DNA of 64,000 nucleotides from Paraconiothyrium sp. Pb-2020 (Eukaryota > Ascomycota > Dothideomycetes > Pleosporales > Didymosphaeriaceae): positions 1,488,001-1,552,000 of the forward strand of contig JAJUBI010000004.1 in assembly GCA_022419385.1 (NCBI GenBank). Direction: 5' to 3'. The notes below the pieces were generated by a model. That model searched no databases and was not told where the DNA came from. It saw only the letters and a program-made list of their open reading frames with translations. Made by a program: the position numbers and the translations under genes. Positions within the stretch are counted from its first letter, which is position 1. Each line of letters starts with the position of its first letter. Of the stretch, positions 42,988 through 55,749 are shown in pieces.

Positions 42988-44338
42988 ATGACGTCTAATT
43001 CCTACATTATCGTCGGCGCCGGCGTCTTCGGTGTGTCCACCGCTTACACTCTTATACGTAAATACCCCAATGCCTCCGTCACAATCGTCGACCGCGACGC
43101 ATACGATGCCGATTCCCGCGTCGCAGCATCATGGGACTGGAATAAAGTCATCCGCGCCGACTACGATGACATAATATACTGCAGGCTCGCGCTGGAGGCA
43201 CAGGACATCTTCGAGCAAGATCCGCTGTACCAACCCTTCTTTCACAAAACGGGCATCTACTGGATGTGCCGCACCGACTACGCCACGCAAGTCGTCGAAA
43301 ATTACAGAAAGTTGGGAAGAAAGGCAGAACTCGAGGCCGTGAGCGTAAAGGAGGCTAGGAAACTCTACGGAGGTCTGTTTGAGGATGCAGACTACAGCGA
43401 TGTCAGGGACGTCCTCGTGAACAAGACCAGCGGCTGGGCGAATGCTGGAGATGCGCTGAAGGCGGTGACCAAGAAATGCATTGAGCTGGGCGTCAAGTAC
43501 GTTGTCGCTGAGACCGAGTCTTTGACATTCAACGGCGGACGATGCACGGGTGTCAGAACCAAGAAGGGAGATACGCTGAGCGCGGATAAGATAATCCTTT
43601 CCACAGGAGCCTTCACAGCAAAGCTCCTCGAGCAAGCAGCAAAAGCAAGCAACAAGCCCGAGATCTCCGCCGGTGGCAGGATAATAGCAGGCGGCATCAC
43701 AACCGGCATGACCCAACTAGACGAAGAATCCTACAAGCGCTTCGCAAACATGCCCGTCGCGGTGCAAAGCTACAACGCCACAGTCGGTATGTCTCCCTCC
43801 CCCACCCACCCAGTAGTAGAAATCTAACTCCACAGGCCCCTTCGTCGGCAGCCTCCCGCCCACCCGCGACCGCGAACTAAAATGGTGGGGCCAAAAGATC
43901 TTCAAAAACACACAAAACATCCTCGGCAAGCCCATCTCCGCGCCCCCACCCGAGTCCGACTACGCACAGTGGAAAGTCGCCCGCCCCCTCAAAGAAGACA
44001 TCGACTACGCAAACTCCATCTTCTACGGGAAGAATGGCGCAAGCTGGAAGATGGAGAAGCACCGCATCTGCTGGGATGCATTTACCTCCTCGTCTGACTT
44101 CATCATCTCGCCGCATGCGGGTGCAAAGGGGCTGTACGTCGCGACGTGCGGGAGTTTCCACGGGTATAAGTTTTTCCCCGTGCTGGGCAAGTATGTGGTG
44201 CAGATGCTGGAGGGGGAGCTGGAGGAGGAGTTGAAGAGTAAGTGGGCGTGGGATCGGGAGAGGCCGGATGAGAAACTCAATCCTGAGTTTCCGAGGTGGG
44301 AGATGAAGGAGATTTTGGGGGCGCAAGCGAAGTTGTAG
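42988..44338 (+). CDS. FAD-dependent amine oxidase of the sarcosine/fructosyl-amino-acid oxidase family
   Basis: Exons 42988-43786 and 43836-44338 flank a 49-nt GTATGT...ACAG intron and give 433 residues. I start at 42988 (MTSNSYIIVGAGVFG); the frame extends upstream but the FAD-binding GxGxxG sits at residues 10-15 from here. The ADP-binding fold ends in VTIVDRD. SRVAASWDWNKVIRADYDD matches the R/K-rich segment near the covalent-flavin region of the family. The C-terminus has HRICWDAFTSSSDFIISPH, whose Cys corresponds to the flavin-linking Cys, and GLYVATCGSFHGYKFFPVLGKYV. The family oxidises N-methyl or N-glycated amino acids, saccharopine or pipecolate with release of H2O2; the exact substrate cannot be told. 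It ends in AKL, which is close to a peroxisomal PTS1 signal (SKL-type), so peroxisomal location is likely. Confidence 0.88.
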
Positions 44339-46033
44339 ATGAAGCATGCATGATTATGATAGCATTTTGAGGAAGGATCATGAGGTTGGGTATGGTGTTT
44401 TGGCGTAGATAGATTTTTAAGATTGGACGTGGGTGGTTGATGGCCGTGGCTATCGATTATTCCTGCGGGATGCGACGGTAATGCACGTTTTACGAGATGA
44501 AGCGCTTTCGTTGCTGTGTGATGAAGGATAGGTGGTCTGTATTTCCACGTTCGAGGCTTCCAACAGGAACAAAGCTCATGAACGGTTGATTTTCTAAGGT
44601 CTCAACAAGCACGTTCGAGGGATACCGAATTGAGCTTGTCGGCGAGTATGGTCTGTGCAACAAGCGCGAGGTCTGGCGTGTCCAATTGACCGCCGTGGAT
44701 ACATGTAAATTGCGTTGAGACAGACTAGCAATAATATATACCGCAGACGTGTGTGAAAGTATAGACAGCGCAAATGACTTCCCTCTTGGATCCCGAAATA
44801 GACCTATCGTGAGCGCAAGGGAGCAACTTAGATAGTTGTTTTAAATCTTTCTGGCCTTGTGCTACCAGTCTGAAAACCGCATGGTCAAGACACCACAAAG
44901 CTAGGCTCCCTGACTCAGCCCCCACTCCCACCGTCGACAAACCATCCAACCGAACCAGGAAAATCCCACTGTTGCCATGACATGTCGTTGCCACGTTTCT
45001 GCCACAATCCTCTTCTGGGGTGCAAGGTTGACGGAGGTCCCTTACTTGCGCCATTCGCGGTGCGCATTGCCGCTTTGGTTCGTATCGATAGCGTTTGTCC
45101 TCGGACGCAACGAGACGTCACTTCACCTCACTCAGTTCGTAAGAGCCTGGGAGGATTGTAGCGAATTGATATAAATCGACTTGCTGTATAGGCCTTATCG
45201 GTCGGCAATGCGACTACGAGACAAAAGCTACGAACAACTTGGAAGCGCCTTCATATCGACAATCCAATAAGAATACTTCGCATCTTACCTTTACAACGAC
45301 CTTCCCGTTTCTTACTGATGTCTGTGGATGTGTGTACAGTGGGGTATAACCGAGTCGAACATGGCTTGAATTTCCTCGTTTAGTGCTGATCGTGGCGTGT
45401 AGAGTTTTACTACCACGATGGCCGCTGATAATATACTCTATTTATGTGAACCTCCTTCGGGCAGGAGTTTCGTACTTGAGTCGACCTCAAACCGTGGCTG
45501 CTTCTTGGAAGCGCTGCGATGACGCTGTGAAGTGTCGTAAGGAGAGTAGACGAGACCATGGTTGGATGTGAATACATATTAACGGTAGGCACTCCGACTC
45601 TTCCGTGTGTTCTTTGATTTACGCCCAAGGGCGGCTTCATCCATACAAACCTTTTTTTTTTTTTCTTCATGAGAATTCTGCTCATACTTTCTGTCACTCG
45701 TTTCAAGTTCAGCAGGTGAGAGACTCGCCGCTTCCTGGCCGATCTCACAGACGAGAGGTTTGCCTGCTACACCGCGTTTCGTCAGCGGTCATCTGTAAAA
45801 CACCCACCTTCGCTCAATCTCATCCGTTATTCTGTGCCAGGTTAGCAAGCAGCACTTGGAGATAGTGTGAGTGCTATAGAACCCGACTTCCTCCCGACGT
45901 CGGAGGCAAAGGGCAGAAGACGCCCAAAAATTGCTCATCTCAACATACCGTCACTATGCGACTGTGGGCCTCCTCTGTCGAGGCAAAACACATGCTACTT
46001 ACGGGAGCGGTGCCAGTGGTATCTTCGTCGCGG
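44339..46033. other. Intergenic, 1.7 kb
   Basis: No supported gene. A run of 13 T lies at 45652-45664, possibly a poly(dA:dT) nucleosome-free promoter element of the downstream glycosyltransferase. Confidence 0.5.
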
Positions 46034-47122
46034 ATGGCAATATACATCAAGGTTGTGTTGGCTCTCACAGTGACCACCTTCATCCTCGTCATTTTGCACC
46101 CACTTTCCGCCGTCCAAAAATACAACGAGAAGCACAACCTCATTCCATACTACAATTCCATACCGAACATCATCCACTACGTCTACCTCAAGCAGAACGC
46201 TACCTCGACGATCGACTTCCACTTCGCGCACTTTTTGTCTCTCTACGCAGCCGAAACGCACGTCAGCCCCACGAAAGTCTACATCCACACCGACTACAAC
46301 GCGACTGAGATAAACGAGGCGAAAGAGAAAGGCAGCAAGTGGGCACACAGGGTGATGAACACCTTCCCCGATCTCCTCGAGTGGCATCCCGTCCGCGTCC
46401 CCTCCTTCGCAGGCACAAACGAGAACGCAAAAGTCACTACAATCCAGCACAAATCCGACTTCCTCCGATGGGAAACCATAGCGCCCATCGGAGGCATCTA
46501 CATGGACTGGGACGTCATCGCTTTGCGGCCGCTCAAGCCTCTCATGACAGCCGGCTTTGCCTTCGTCGCCGGCCGCCAGATGCACATCGACCCGCAAGAC
46601 AACGACGGCTCCAAGGGCGAGATGAACAACGGCATCTTCATGACGCGTCCTAACAGCTTGATGTCGCGCATCATGTCGCGCGAGCAAAACGCCAATTTCA
46701 ACGGCGATTGGTCCGACAACCTCAAGTTTATGACGCGCGTTGCTGAGCGGCTTGTTGCTATACCTGGCGAGGTCCTCATTTGCGATCGAAATGCGTTCAA
46801 TCCCACGACGTGGCACGAGGAGGCGAAAAAGGAATTGTTTCTGCCGCATGAGGAGGCGAGTCCTGAGCCGGTGGTTACGGGGAGTAGAGATCCGATGGTG
46901 AGGTATGAGAGCGCGATTGCAAATCGGAGGGTGAGGAGGGAGTGGGAGTGGGATCTGTCGAGCACGTATACGCTGCATGCGTTCGGACAGACGCACTATA
47001 ATGAGTTTATAACGCCAAAGAAGATATTGGCGAGGACGAGTAACTATGGCGTTGCTGTGTGGCCAACGGTGAAGAAGATGGTGGCGGATGGAGTGATCGA
47101 TGGGACGGAAGACACATGGTGA
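46034..47122 (+). CDS. GT32-type glycosyltransferase (type II membrane protein)
   Basis: A single exon. From the ATG at 46034 it gives 362 residues; an in-frame ATG at 45956 would give 388. I prefer 46034 because it puts the membrane anchor (IYIKVVLALTVTTFILVIL) at the very N-terminus, as in Golgi type II transferases. The catalytic part begins SIPNIIHYVYLKQ, as in sugar-binding DXD-containing (GT32) enzymes. It has HKSDFLRWETIAPIGGIYMDWDVIALRPL with the DxD-type motif DWD at residues 158-160, and EMNNGIFMTRPNS, in keeping with the family's acceptor loop. GT32 members include Och1-type mannosyltransferases and enzymes of glycolipid synthesis. This one is nearer the non-Och1 branch by its short length. 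Donor and acceptor are unknown. Confidence 0.85.
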   Translation: MAIYIKVVLALTVTTFILVILHPLSAVQKYNEKHNLIPYYNSIPNIIHYVYLKQNATSTIDFHFAHFLSLYAAETHVSPTKVYIHTDYNATEINEAKEKGSKWAHRVMNTFPDLLEWHPVRVPSFAGTNENAKVTTIQHKSDFLRWETIAPIGGIYMDWDVIALRPLKPLMTAGFAFVAGRQMHIDPQDNDGSKGEMNNGIFMTRPNSLMSRIMSREQNANFNGDWSDNLKFMTRVAERLVAIPGEVLICDRNAFNPTTWHEEAKKELFLPHEEASPEPVVTGSRDPMVRYESAIANRRVRREWEWDLSSTYTLHAFGQTHYNEFITPKKILARTSNYGVAVWPTVKKMVADGVIDGTEDTW

Positions 47123-47385
47123 TGTTGCTGGCGGAGGAAAGAGTGACTGCATAGAGTTTGTGTTGCATATATGAGTCGGTTTTCTTTCTCTTGCAAACAT
47201 ACATTAGCTATAGGTCCACGGGTCCACGTGCGTCTCAGTCCAGTGGTTCACCCACCCGCCGTCAAACAAGCCAAACGTACACCCGCCACCGCTTTCACGT
47301 GCACTTCTCTCGCCTTCACCAATCCAGAAAGAAGCCTCCACCTTTGCGTCTTCCACAAGCGCACGAGCGTCCCCGTTGGTTGAAA

Positions 47386-48435
47386 ATGTGCAACTGTAGG
47401 TCTAGCTGCGACTCTCGCCTCGAACTCAACTTCTTGAGGACACTGACCCACGACTCTCCAGACACCGATCCAAACCTCGCTCACACGGACGAAATCATGA
47501 CGCAGTACAACGAGATTCTCGCTAGCTTGGAGGGCCTGCGCCACGACGGTTTGTATCCCATCTGCTCTTTCTCCACCCTGCCTGCCCTGCACATAGAGTA
47601 TACTGACCGCACTTCTCGAACAGACAGCGGCACCAACCCCACCTCAGTCGAGCGTGTGTTTTCTGTCTCCTCCACTGAGGCCGAATCCGGCTCGGTCTAC
47701 GAAGACTACCCGGTCATCAACGACGTCGAGATGGACGGCACTTTCGACCTCGAGAACCTTGTCTTCAGGCCCATTCCTTCTCTCGACAGGCCCATCTCTG
47801 CTTCCGCCGCCTTCGTGCAAGAACACCCATGGCTCTTCACGCCAGCCGAGGAGAAGGACGCGAACAACGTCGACAACAACAGCTCCGCCACCCCGAAGGC
47901 CATCCAGGAGGACGTCGCAGACGACTTCTACGAGACGAACCCCGACCCAAAGAAGATCTGGACCTACAACATCACAAATCCCGAGCCGACAATCGTCCTC
48001 CCACCAAACTACCCGTTCCGCACCACAGAGAAAGGCTACACCATCTACCGCCCGCGCCCCCAGAAGCCCCACCGCGCATCGATGACGACAGCCCAAGGCT
48101 TCGAGGACCCGCGTGTCACCGCGTTCATCAACCACTGGACTGAGCACTACGAGGCGATCGGAAACCACTCTTTCAGTCGCGCAGAGGGCTTCTTTCAGCT
48201 GCAGCTCGCGTGCCAGGTGCGTGGCTTGGTCTCGTATGGCAGGATGGACCAGCTTGTGGTGAGGCTGGTGGATCGGGCGCTTAGGGATGCGGCGCGTGGA
48301 TGGTCAGAGATCAGCGACAAGGTGGGTAGGGTGAAGGTCGAAGAGCCGCCGGCTGCGGTGGCGGTGGTTGCTGAGGGGGGAGAGGATATTAGTGATGCTG
48401 AGCCCTGGTGGGCTGGTCTCTCGTATGGTGGCTGA
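47386..48435 (+). CDS. Hypothetical protein, Dothideomycete-type
   Basis: A single exon of 349 residues from the ATG at 47386 (MCNCRSSCDSRLELN). The frame is open from 47158, but those residues look like leader. The start has three cysteines in a row of nine. The middle is acidic and probably disordered (SSTEAESGSVYEDYPV, FTPAEEKDANNVDNN). A more ordered C-terminal part has WTYNITNPEPTIVLPPNYPF, PRVTAFINHWTEHYEAIGNH and RALRDAARGWSEISDKVG. No domain is recognised. It follows the glycosyltransferase in the same direction by 263 bp. Codon use is like that of the neighbouring housekeeping genes, and the frame is clean. Confidence 0.7.
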   Translation: MCNCRSSCDSRLELNFLRTLTHDSPDTDPNLAHTDEIMTQYNEILASLEGLRHDGLYPICSFSTLPALHIEYTDRTSRTDSGTNPTSVERVFSVSSTEAESGSVYEDYPVINDVEMDGTFDLENLVFRPIPSLDRPISASAAFVQEHPWLFTPAEEKDANNVDNNSSATPKAIQEDVADDFYETNPDPKKIWTYNITNPEPTIVLPPNYPFRTTEKGYTIYRPRPQKPHRASMTTAQGFEDPRVTAFINHWTEHYEAIGNHSFSRAEGFFQLQLACQVRGLVSYGRMDQLVVRLVDRALRDAARGWSEISDKVGRVKVEEPPAAVAVVAEGGEDISDAEPWWAGLSYGG

Positions 48436-48619
48436 TCTGCGTGAGTACTATGGGTTGTTGTTGCCCTGAGTTACTTGGACTTTTGAAGTCTAAGGCGGTT
48501 GGATCAAACTTGCACATCGTTGCATCGAGAAGGTTTTGCGTCACGAGATGGGTGACTTTGATGATAGCCTTGCAACTTGTGTACAGCAGGCGCACACATC
48601 GGGGTATGAGATAATTACA

Positions 48620-50375
48620 TCAAGCGTCGGGGATTGGCAATTCTCCCTGTGTCCACTGCCCACCGTCTAGATCCCTCGTGAATACACTCAAGTCATCGCC
48701 TCTCGTCTGGTAGAACACGTATAGACTTGTACCACCAGACTGGTCTTCCACAGCAGTCACACTCAAATGTGTACCTTTCAAGCCCGGTATGGCACCCCGT
48801 GCACTTCCTACAGTGAACATGTTTGCGTCGACGCCCTTTGTATTTTCAGCTCCCCAGTTGATATCGTGGCCCACGATGGTGCCGTCGGCCATCTGAGTAT
48901 AGAAGTATTCGGTGAAACCGAGCGAGCTGCTGGGATAAACGTCGGGTATCGCGTAGCCTGTCACGTTCTTCCACGTATTGATGGGATGCTCATCGGTTGA
49001 TTTCCTGCTGCTGTTGGTATCTCTCCACCATATTGTTGCTGTATCTTGGGTGTCAACCATCATGGCATATGTCGTAGTGCCTGGTTGCCAGCTGTAGCAC
49101 CCTACACCTGCATGAGTATTCATGTCGTTCCAGGTTTGCTCCTCCAGCCACTGTTCTTGACCCTGATACCAGCCATACTGCTGAAACGTCTTTTCGTCGG
49201 TTGGGTACCAAAGGTGCATACCTGGCGTGGAAACGTTGAATGGGATGGTGTCGTTGTTGCCGTCACGACTAGGAAACTTCGAGGCATCAGAGTCGCCGTA
49301 GTAATTTCCATACCAGCATGCTTGGAGACCAACGTTCGGGGCATTGTATGTCGTAAGATTCAGATCGTTTAGGGGTCCGTCTTGCCAGATGTTCGTGCTG
49401 TTGCTGTTCACCTTTTGCTTAACTCGTCCATCTTTGGAGATATAGAAAATGTGCCACTGGGAGAAGGTTTGGTCAGCGTTGCTACAGGTGCAACTGGAAT
49501 AATGCCCTTACCACTGATGTATCATTGAGTGAGTACGAAACAGCAGATATGGGAGTTGCGTTCTTCGCATCGCTGACAACGACCTCAGATGACGTTCCAC
49601 CTATCCATTCGCCTTTTGGCGTTAGCTGTATTGAGCGGATCTCGCCTGTCCAATGTTGGAAGTACACCGTCATTATCTTGCGCTCTTGATTGTTCCAGAA
49701 TTCGGTGGCGAGAGCGATACCGGAACCATTGAAGGTGCCGTTGCTGGTGTAATAGGTCGCACCCAGCGCACCGCCAATACAGAAGCTCGGGTTATCTGCG
49801 CAATAAGGATCGATGTAGCCTGGTCCGCTCCTGCATGCGGTCAAACGATGTGCACATAGCAAAGCTTTGCTTTAACATACGGTGTTTCGCTCTTTTTCTT
49901 GTTCCCCAAGCTTAAACCTAGTCCAAGACCCAATGCTGTAGCCACGACGAAGGTAAGAATGATGACTCCAAATAAGTATCGACGTGGAATGCCGCATGTT
50001 TTGGGTGCTTTCTCTGAAGGAAGCTCGGAGACTCGACGTGGAACGGGCTGGCCTTTCTCGTCGAATTCCAATGGTTGGAAGCCTGACACAACCGTCTCGT
50101 CCATGGAGTAAGGCGATGTAGGTCGTCGCTCCTGCTGCGCCAGCCAAGGCTCAAGCACTACCTCTGGCGCATCATGTACAGCTTCCTTCGAAGATGTCGG
50201 TCTGATCACACAGTCAGCTCAACCTACTAACGATAGCAGAGCAGACGCACTCTTGATTGCTAGGAAACAGCTTTTCTGGCGCTTGAGTGCTGGGAGAGCC
50301 ATCATGGAAAGGGACGTTGTCGGTTGGACTATCGATCTTGTACGTGGTGTCCAACTTGGTTGCTGGAGGCTCCAT
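48620..50375 (-). CDS. Type II membrane protein with fucose-specific-lectin-like domain
   Basis: Four exons. Exon 1 starts at 50375 (MEPPATKLDTTYKID) and ends at 50251. Exon 2 (49881-50201) carries the cytoplasmic part and one membrane helix (YLFGVIILTFVVATALGLGLGLSLG). Exons 3 (from 49830) and 4 (to 48620) form the extracytoplasmic domain. Junctions restore NQEPTSSKEAV, SETPSGPGYIDPYC and SVWHIFYISKDGRVKQK in frame. The outer domain has repeated beta-blade signatures (FYISKDGRVKQ, WWRDTNSS, LYVFYQTRGDDLSVFTRDLDGGQW) like the six-bladed fungal fucose-specific lectins of the AAL/AFL type. The Arg/Glu/Trp fucose-binding residues cannot be checked by eye. Several N-glycosylation sequons are present. 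Many Dothideomycetes carry such membrane-tethered lectin-like proteins, whose ligand is unknown. Confidence 0.82.
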
Positions 50376-52078
50376 GGTTGATGAAACGTTCCATTGACGA
50401 CAGTCGTCCAGCTGCGGCAGCACCAGCTGACATTGCCGAGCGAAAATATCATATATGTTATCTGCACTCACTCTACGCTATGCTGCTCTTCTCAGCCGAG
50501 CCCACAGAGGTGGGTCGAGTTTAGCGAATGCGATGCGTCGCTCAAGAGGATCCGCCTCGAAGCGGTGAAGTCAAGCATGTATGTGTGGCCGGATGTGGAT
50601 GCGATCCTTGTAAGGCGTAGCGGTAGCGCCTATGAGGCAAGCTGATCAACATGTATAGGTCAACAACCACTGGCCTGGCTCACCACCCTCAAAACATGCG
50701 GACGCAGGTAAGCACGCCCACGAAATGCTCGCCGACGTTTAGGTCGATCCATTGCGAAGCCAAGCAAATGCCGGTTCACAGCTATGCTTCTGAAATCTGC
50801 CTGGCTTTATCATAATACGGAGGTGAGAGGATTCACGTCTACTCGAGAATCATGCAAACGACTGCGGAATGGCCGAACGCGCTGTTAACCAAGCGCGACG
50901 TCGATACATGTTGTTTTTCGAACGCCGATTAGCATTGATAAAGACTGCCGAGCGGACAATGAACGCGACAGTGCATACAACTGGGGTATCCTTCTGTGCC
51001 CCACCCATCAGATGTCTCCAGTAATCCTTATCCTGAGTCCCGGCCCTTGCACGAGCTTCCGGGTTATCATGCCCCCTCTTTTGCTTGCTCCAGAAGGGCT
51101 GTTTCTATCTCTTTTGGTTCATAGACAGATGCTGCCGTGTCGGATGCTGCTTGATGTACATTGCTCGCGTAAGCTGAGAATGGCTGGGCGACGAGCTGTA
51201 CGGAACGCGTCCTAAACCGGGTGCGGGGTTCAAGTCGGCGACCATCGCCCACATGGTAGTGTGATTGGACATGCATACCGTGTCACTACTCTTGGATGCA
51301 ATGGATGATAAGTGTTGCTACGATGTGCTGTGATCCAACCGCCGCTCCATACTGGTATCAGAATTCGAGCGAGCAAAAACCCTGCTTGAGGGGTAGTTCA
51401 CGCCGCTCAAGGATGGCTCATTGAAAGAGATCAAAATTCATCAACAGAGACCAAGATAGATGGTATACACTCATGTTGAAGATGGAGGAAGCATCGTCGT
51501 GCGTGAAGTAGCAAGCGCGACGCCATAGCGCCCGACAAACCCAGGGACCCGTGGACCAAGAGGCCCCACGTGCCAGATGCGCTAACCCAAATGGGAGGGT
51601 GTCACGTTGCCAATGCCACCGTAGGGAAAACATCACCTCTATTTTGCGACTCTACGGAAATTCCGGATTGAGACCATGATACGTTTTGCCGCGCGTCGAA
51701 CCCCTGTGCTAAACACTATACGACATCTGAACCCGACACAAAGCGTACCATATGAATACCTATGGTAGTCGAATTGGCGCATGCATGCGAGGCCTGTGAG
51801 GAAGGTTGAGTCTGAAGGCTTAAGAAATCTTTCCTTTCCTTCCCCTATGGTTCTCTTCCCGGATCGTTCCATCTTCGCTGAATTGGGCCCTCTATATGAC
51901 TTCAGAATCCTGCGGGTGCCTGTTGGTGCCTGCTACTAACGAAGCACGGACCGCTACTCGGGCTTCGCTGGTGTCATCCTACCATACGTAACAACCCCCA
52001 TCATCCACCTCATTGCTACTACTTCACTCTCTACATCCTCGTACAGCTGGGAAGACATTAGCATTTTAACATACCATA
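50376..52078. other. Intergenic, 1.7 kb
   Basis: No supported gene or RNA gene. Short frames around 51012-51276 on both strands are unconvincing. Confidence 0.5.
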
Positions 52079-54980
52079 ATGGGTGATGTCTACTGTGCAT
52101 TCTGTTGCGCAATTGCATCGGAGCCATACTGGGATTACGAAGACGAAGAGGAGTACTCGTACGATCCTGACATCGTCAAGACCGAAGATGTCCAGTGGAT
52201 GAATGATACAAAGCTTATCATGGAGGACCTTCAATCCCGAGAGGTCTCGAAGTATGTTTCTTGCGAGGGAATAGATGCTCGATTTTGTGCTGACTGATTG
52301 CTTAGAGTCTTCATTACGGGGCCGGCAACAGCGGATGCATATGGCTTGTTCACATACGTAGATGAGACAGATCCAGTGGGAGAGGAGCACCAGGTGCAAG
52401 CGTGAGCTCATGGAGCCCAAACCGCACGACGCTTGGTACTGATGTGCAATGCGCAGATACGAAACCGCCTTGACTGCCATCCCGTTCCACTGCGCGTGCT
52501 TCGAGCTGCTCGAAAAGGTTATCGCACCAGAAACGTACGATCTGGCAACCCTGTTTGAGACCTTGAGGTCTTTGATCCCCTATCCCAATGAACGTGAGAC
52601 GCACCTCAATATCGACTACGGACCGATTCGCGAGTTGGAAGAGCAACAGTGGGTAGTGCGTAGAGGGACCGAGGAGTATGTCCTGGATCCAGTTTCGATC
52701 CCATGGCTTGGTCAGTACTTCGCGCAACTGCCGCAGAGGGATCCAAACCACAACTCCAGAGGCGACCCCAGAGGCAGATTAACGCATCGAAACGTCAACA
52801 GCAAAGATCCATTCGCAGACGTACCATATGAAATTATGCGACTAGTTATGCTTGATTTGGACTTGGCCAGTCTCCGCTGTTTCAGGCAAGCTTCTCGCAA
52901 AGCAGCGCAAATCGATCTAGACAACAGCCTCTGGAAGCTGCGCTTTTTTCAAGATTGGCCATGGATGTTCGACTTCCCTGTCAGCTATAGAGATCGGAAC
53001 GCAAACAGTATCGACTGGAACAAGCTCTACAAAGACATCTATTGTGCCAGCGATTCAGATAATGAAAGAAAAGTACATGCACTAGCAAATCGACGGCGAA
53101 TCTGGGGTGTGTGTGAGCGCATCTCCAAGCTGTATTCTGTAAGAAGAGCAGATCAGAACCGCAACCTTTCCGAGGTTCTTGAAGGTGCCAAGTCAACACG
53201 GTTAGCGCTGTTAGTCTCTCCCGAACCAAATGAGACAAGAGCATCCGTCGTGTGCCTTGTTGCATCGTACCGCGCCATGCAATACAGTGCTCCAACGCTT
53301 TCAATCCAATGGACGAAGAATGGAGAGTTGGCCCGGCTTGAGACTTCTGAGGAAATGCCACCGAAACAGTCGTTGTCCAGAGAGGATATATTGATTCCAC
53401 ACGGGGATTGGATAACAGGTTTCATCATCACCTCAGCGGAAGCCAAACGAATTAATAGAAAAGAACATGTCAAGCGCTCAATCACTGGCCTGCAAGTACT
53501 GTTTGCCAAGCGAGACCGTGTTGTCCTGCGGAAGACCGAGGGTGATCAGCGACTCTTGTCAGTGTCTTCGGGATATTTCCTTGTTGGAGTGAAGATGCAT
53601 ACTTCTATCTGGAACGGAGTCATCGCTAAACTAGCACTACTTGAACAACCTGAAGGCAGGTTGACCCCTGGATGTCGTTCAAGAGTGACCGGCCCTTATT
53701 CGATAGCATACAGTGACAAAGCGGGAGAGAACCTATGGAAAGGGTCCTTGCCGCCGCCTTGCTTGCGAATATCTGAGTTTTATGCTGGCTACTGGCCTTA
53801 TGGTCTTAGCAGTGAGACGGCTCCGTTGGAGGCTCTCATTTTTGGTGAATGCGAGGAAGAATTCGGCGACATCACTTCCATTGGCGCAGACGTTCATTTC
53901 GGAGGCTTTGAGATTCATTATGCTACGAAGAATGTAAGGGCAATCGGCACACAACGCCATGCCATGCATTACCTCAGCATCGACGGACGTGGTGGCGAAC
54001 GGATAACCCATGTCTTTTGGTCTCAGGGACAGATTCCGAGCGGATGCCGGTTTATTACAAACCGCGGCAGGCAACTTGTCATCGGCTTCCCATCAAACAG
54101 GGAGAAGCGCCACCCCAGCCTCGAGTCCGCAGATAAAGCTTGCATACTTGCTAGTATTGCTGGATATTGGCCTAATCGCTCATTTCCCCAATCCACCCTC
54201 ATAGGATATGCGAATTTGTATCTGCCTGATCAGCTACCGATCGTGAACTTTGGCACCGATTCTCTACGCGACTCCAATGGCTTCCACTGGACGCCCTCTC
54301 CGCCTCCTAGGTGTATCTTTGAAGCCGGCAAGATTATTGGTCAGCGGGAGGTCTACGACAAGCGAAGTCAACGCACGAAGAAATATCCATCTAACACCAC
54401 GGTTGTCTCATGGCTAGATTGCCGTCATCCATTGGAGGCTGTGCGAGTGACCTCTTGTCACGCAGGTCGAGGAGAACAACCGCCGTTGGTGGCAATCTCA
54501 TTTCTGCCAGTAGACCAAGGAGCGACTGGCACTTTAGAGGCGAAAGAAATTGGTCCGCAGTGCTTTTCCACTCCGCCGGACTCGACTGGAACAAATGGTC
54601 ATCATTGGTGCTGGTGTGCTCTGGGCCACAAGTCAAAAGCTGAGCTGGAGTCTCGGCCGCACCATGTTCATGAAACGTGGCAGGTGGGAGGTCAGTTATT
54701 ACGTGGTCTTAAGATCTGGATGGCTGAAGATCGAGCACTCATTGGACTTCAATTCATTTCAGCCGATGGAAACGAAAGCCCTCACTGGGGTCAATGTAAC
54801 GGAGACTATTCGGCTATGATCTGCTTCACAGCGGAGGATGTCTCGGGCGGGGGTATTGGGGGCTCACAGTATCCTGCGGTGGGCGTCAAGTTCTATATGG
54901 ATGACAATGAGCGCCATGTCACCCGTCACGACTCTATTGTGATGGCAGTGCAAGCTTTGGTTGTGGACGAACCTATCTAG
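52079..54980 (+). CDS. F-box protein, large fungal type
   Basis: Three exons (52079-52251, 52306-52401, 52457-54980) give 930 residues, joined by 54- and 55-nt GT-AG introns. Exon 1 begins MGDVYCAFCCAIASEPYW, the usual start of a fungal family with an N-terminal CxxCC pair. The F-box is near residue 205: DPFADVPYEIMRLVMLDLDLASLRCFRQASRKAA, then WKLRFF. Through this helix the family binds Skp1 and presents targets to an SCF ubiquitin ligase. The large C-terminal part, with several WP/YW motifs such as GYWPYGLSSETAPLEALIFG, GFEIHYATKNVRAIG and GLQFISADG, looks like a repeated beta-sandwich or jacalin-like fold for substrate or sugar binding. The target is unknown. The next gene is also a ubiquitin ligase component. 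Confidence 0.83.
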
Positions 54981-55749
54981 GGAACAATGACAACATGTTC
55001 GTGGCCACTATGGCCGTGAGGAATGATTGCGGGTACCATGACGTACTCGTGTTCCCAAAGGTATTCAAGAGCTACTTGCTACAAGCAAGATCAGCAACCT
55101 GAAACAAAACATCGTTTCTGACTGGGTATCTAAAAATCAACCCGTCAACTGTTTTCTAGCACGTTTCCTGTAGAACTCTATTCAAACCACGCAGTGCTCC
55201 AATTGGCGCGAGGGAAGGTCTCATAAAATACAAGAGCGCGAGTTACAAGGGGTGCCAGATCTTTCACGGATTGTACTGAGTGCCGTTTTCGGGCAGTAGT
55301 TAAATTATAGCCCTAGAAATCATGTCGTAAAATCTGCGTCAATAAAGATGTTTGTTGCTGACTGTTCTGCCAGACATTATCCACACTCTACCACATATTG
55401 TGCTGGAAGCCCCATTCAGTTTTTGGCGCAAGACCTAGGCGCGTCTGTCGCTTTCCATGCGAGTCACATGTAGGTTGAGGCTCGTGCTGTCTTTGCTCAC
55501 AAAGACTCCCAACAGTACAAGACAAGCAAATGAACAGGGTGGCGGGAGTGCTTGCCCTTGCGATTGCTTTCAATTAGGTAGATGGCGTAGTTAACGCACG
55601 GTGCCAAGCCTTTTCTGTATACTGTCGAGTGACCATAGCACTGAGGCATAAGAACACTCACACTCCGGTTAAGTCGACGTCACCCTCTTTCTCCCTCGCC
55701 AGCTCAACCACGTCCCAACCCCCACACGCAACTGCGCACGGCTACCGAT
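54981..55749. other. Intergenic, no gene seen
   Basis: No supported gene. The last 100-150 bases should be promoter and leader of the RBR ligase gene. Confidence 0.5.

Noticed and set aside
45995..47200. 401-codon open frame on the minus strand
   Set aside because: It is antisense to the GT32 gene, is Arg/His-rich with no domain, and is explained by the codon bias of the plus-strand gene.
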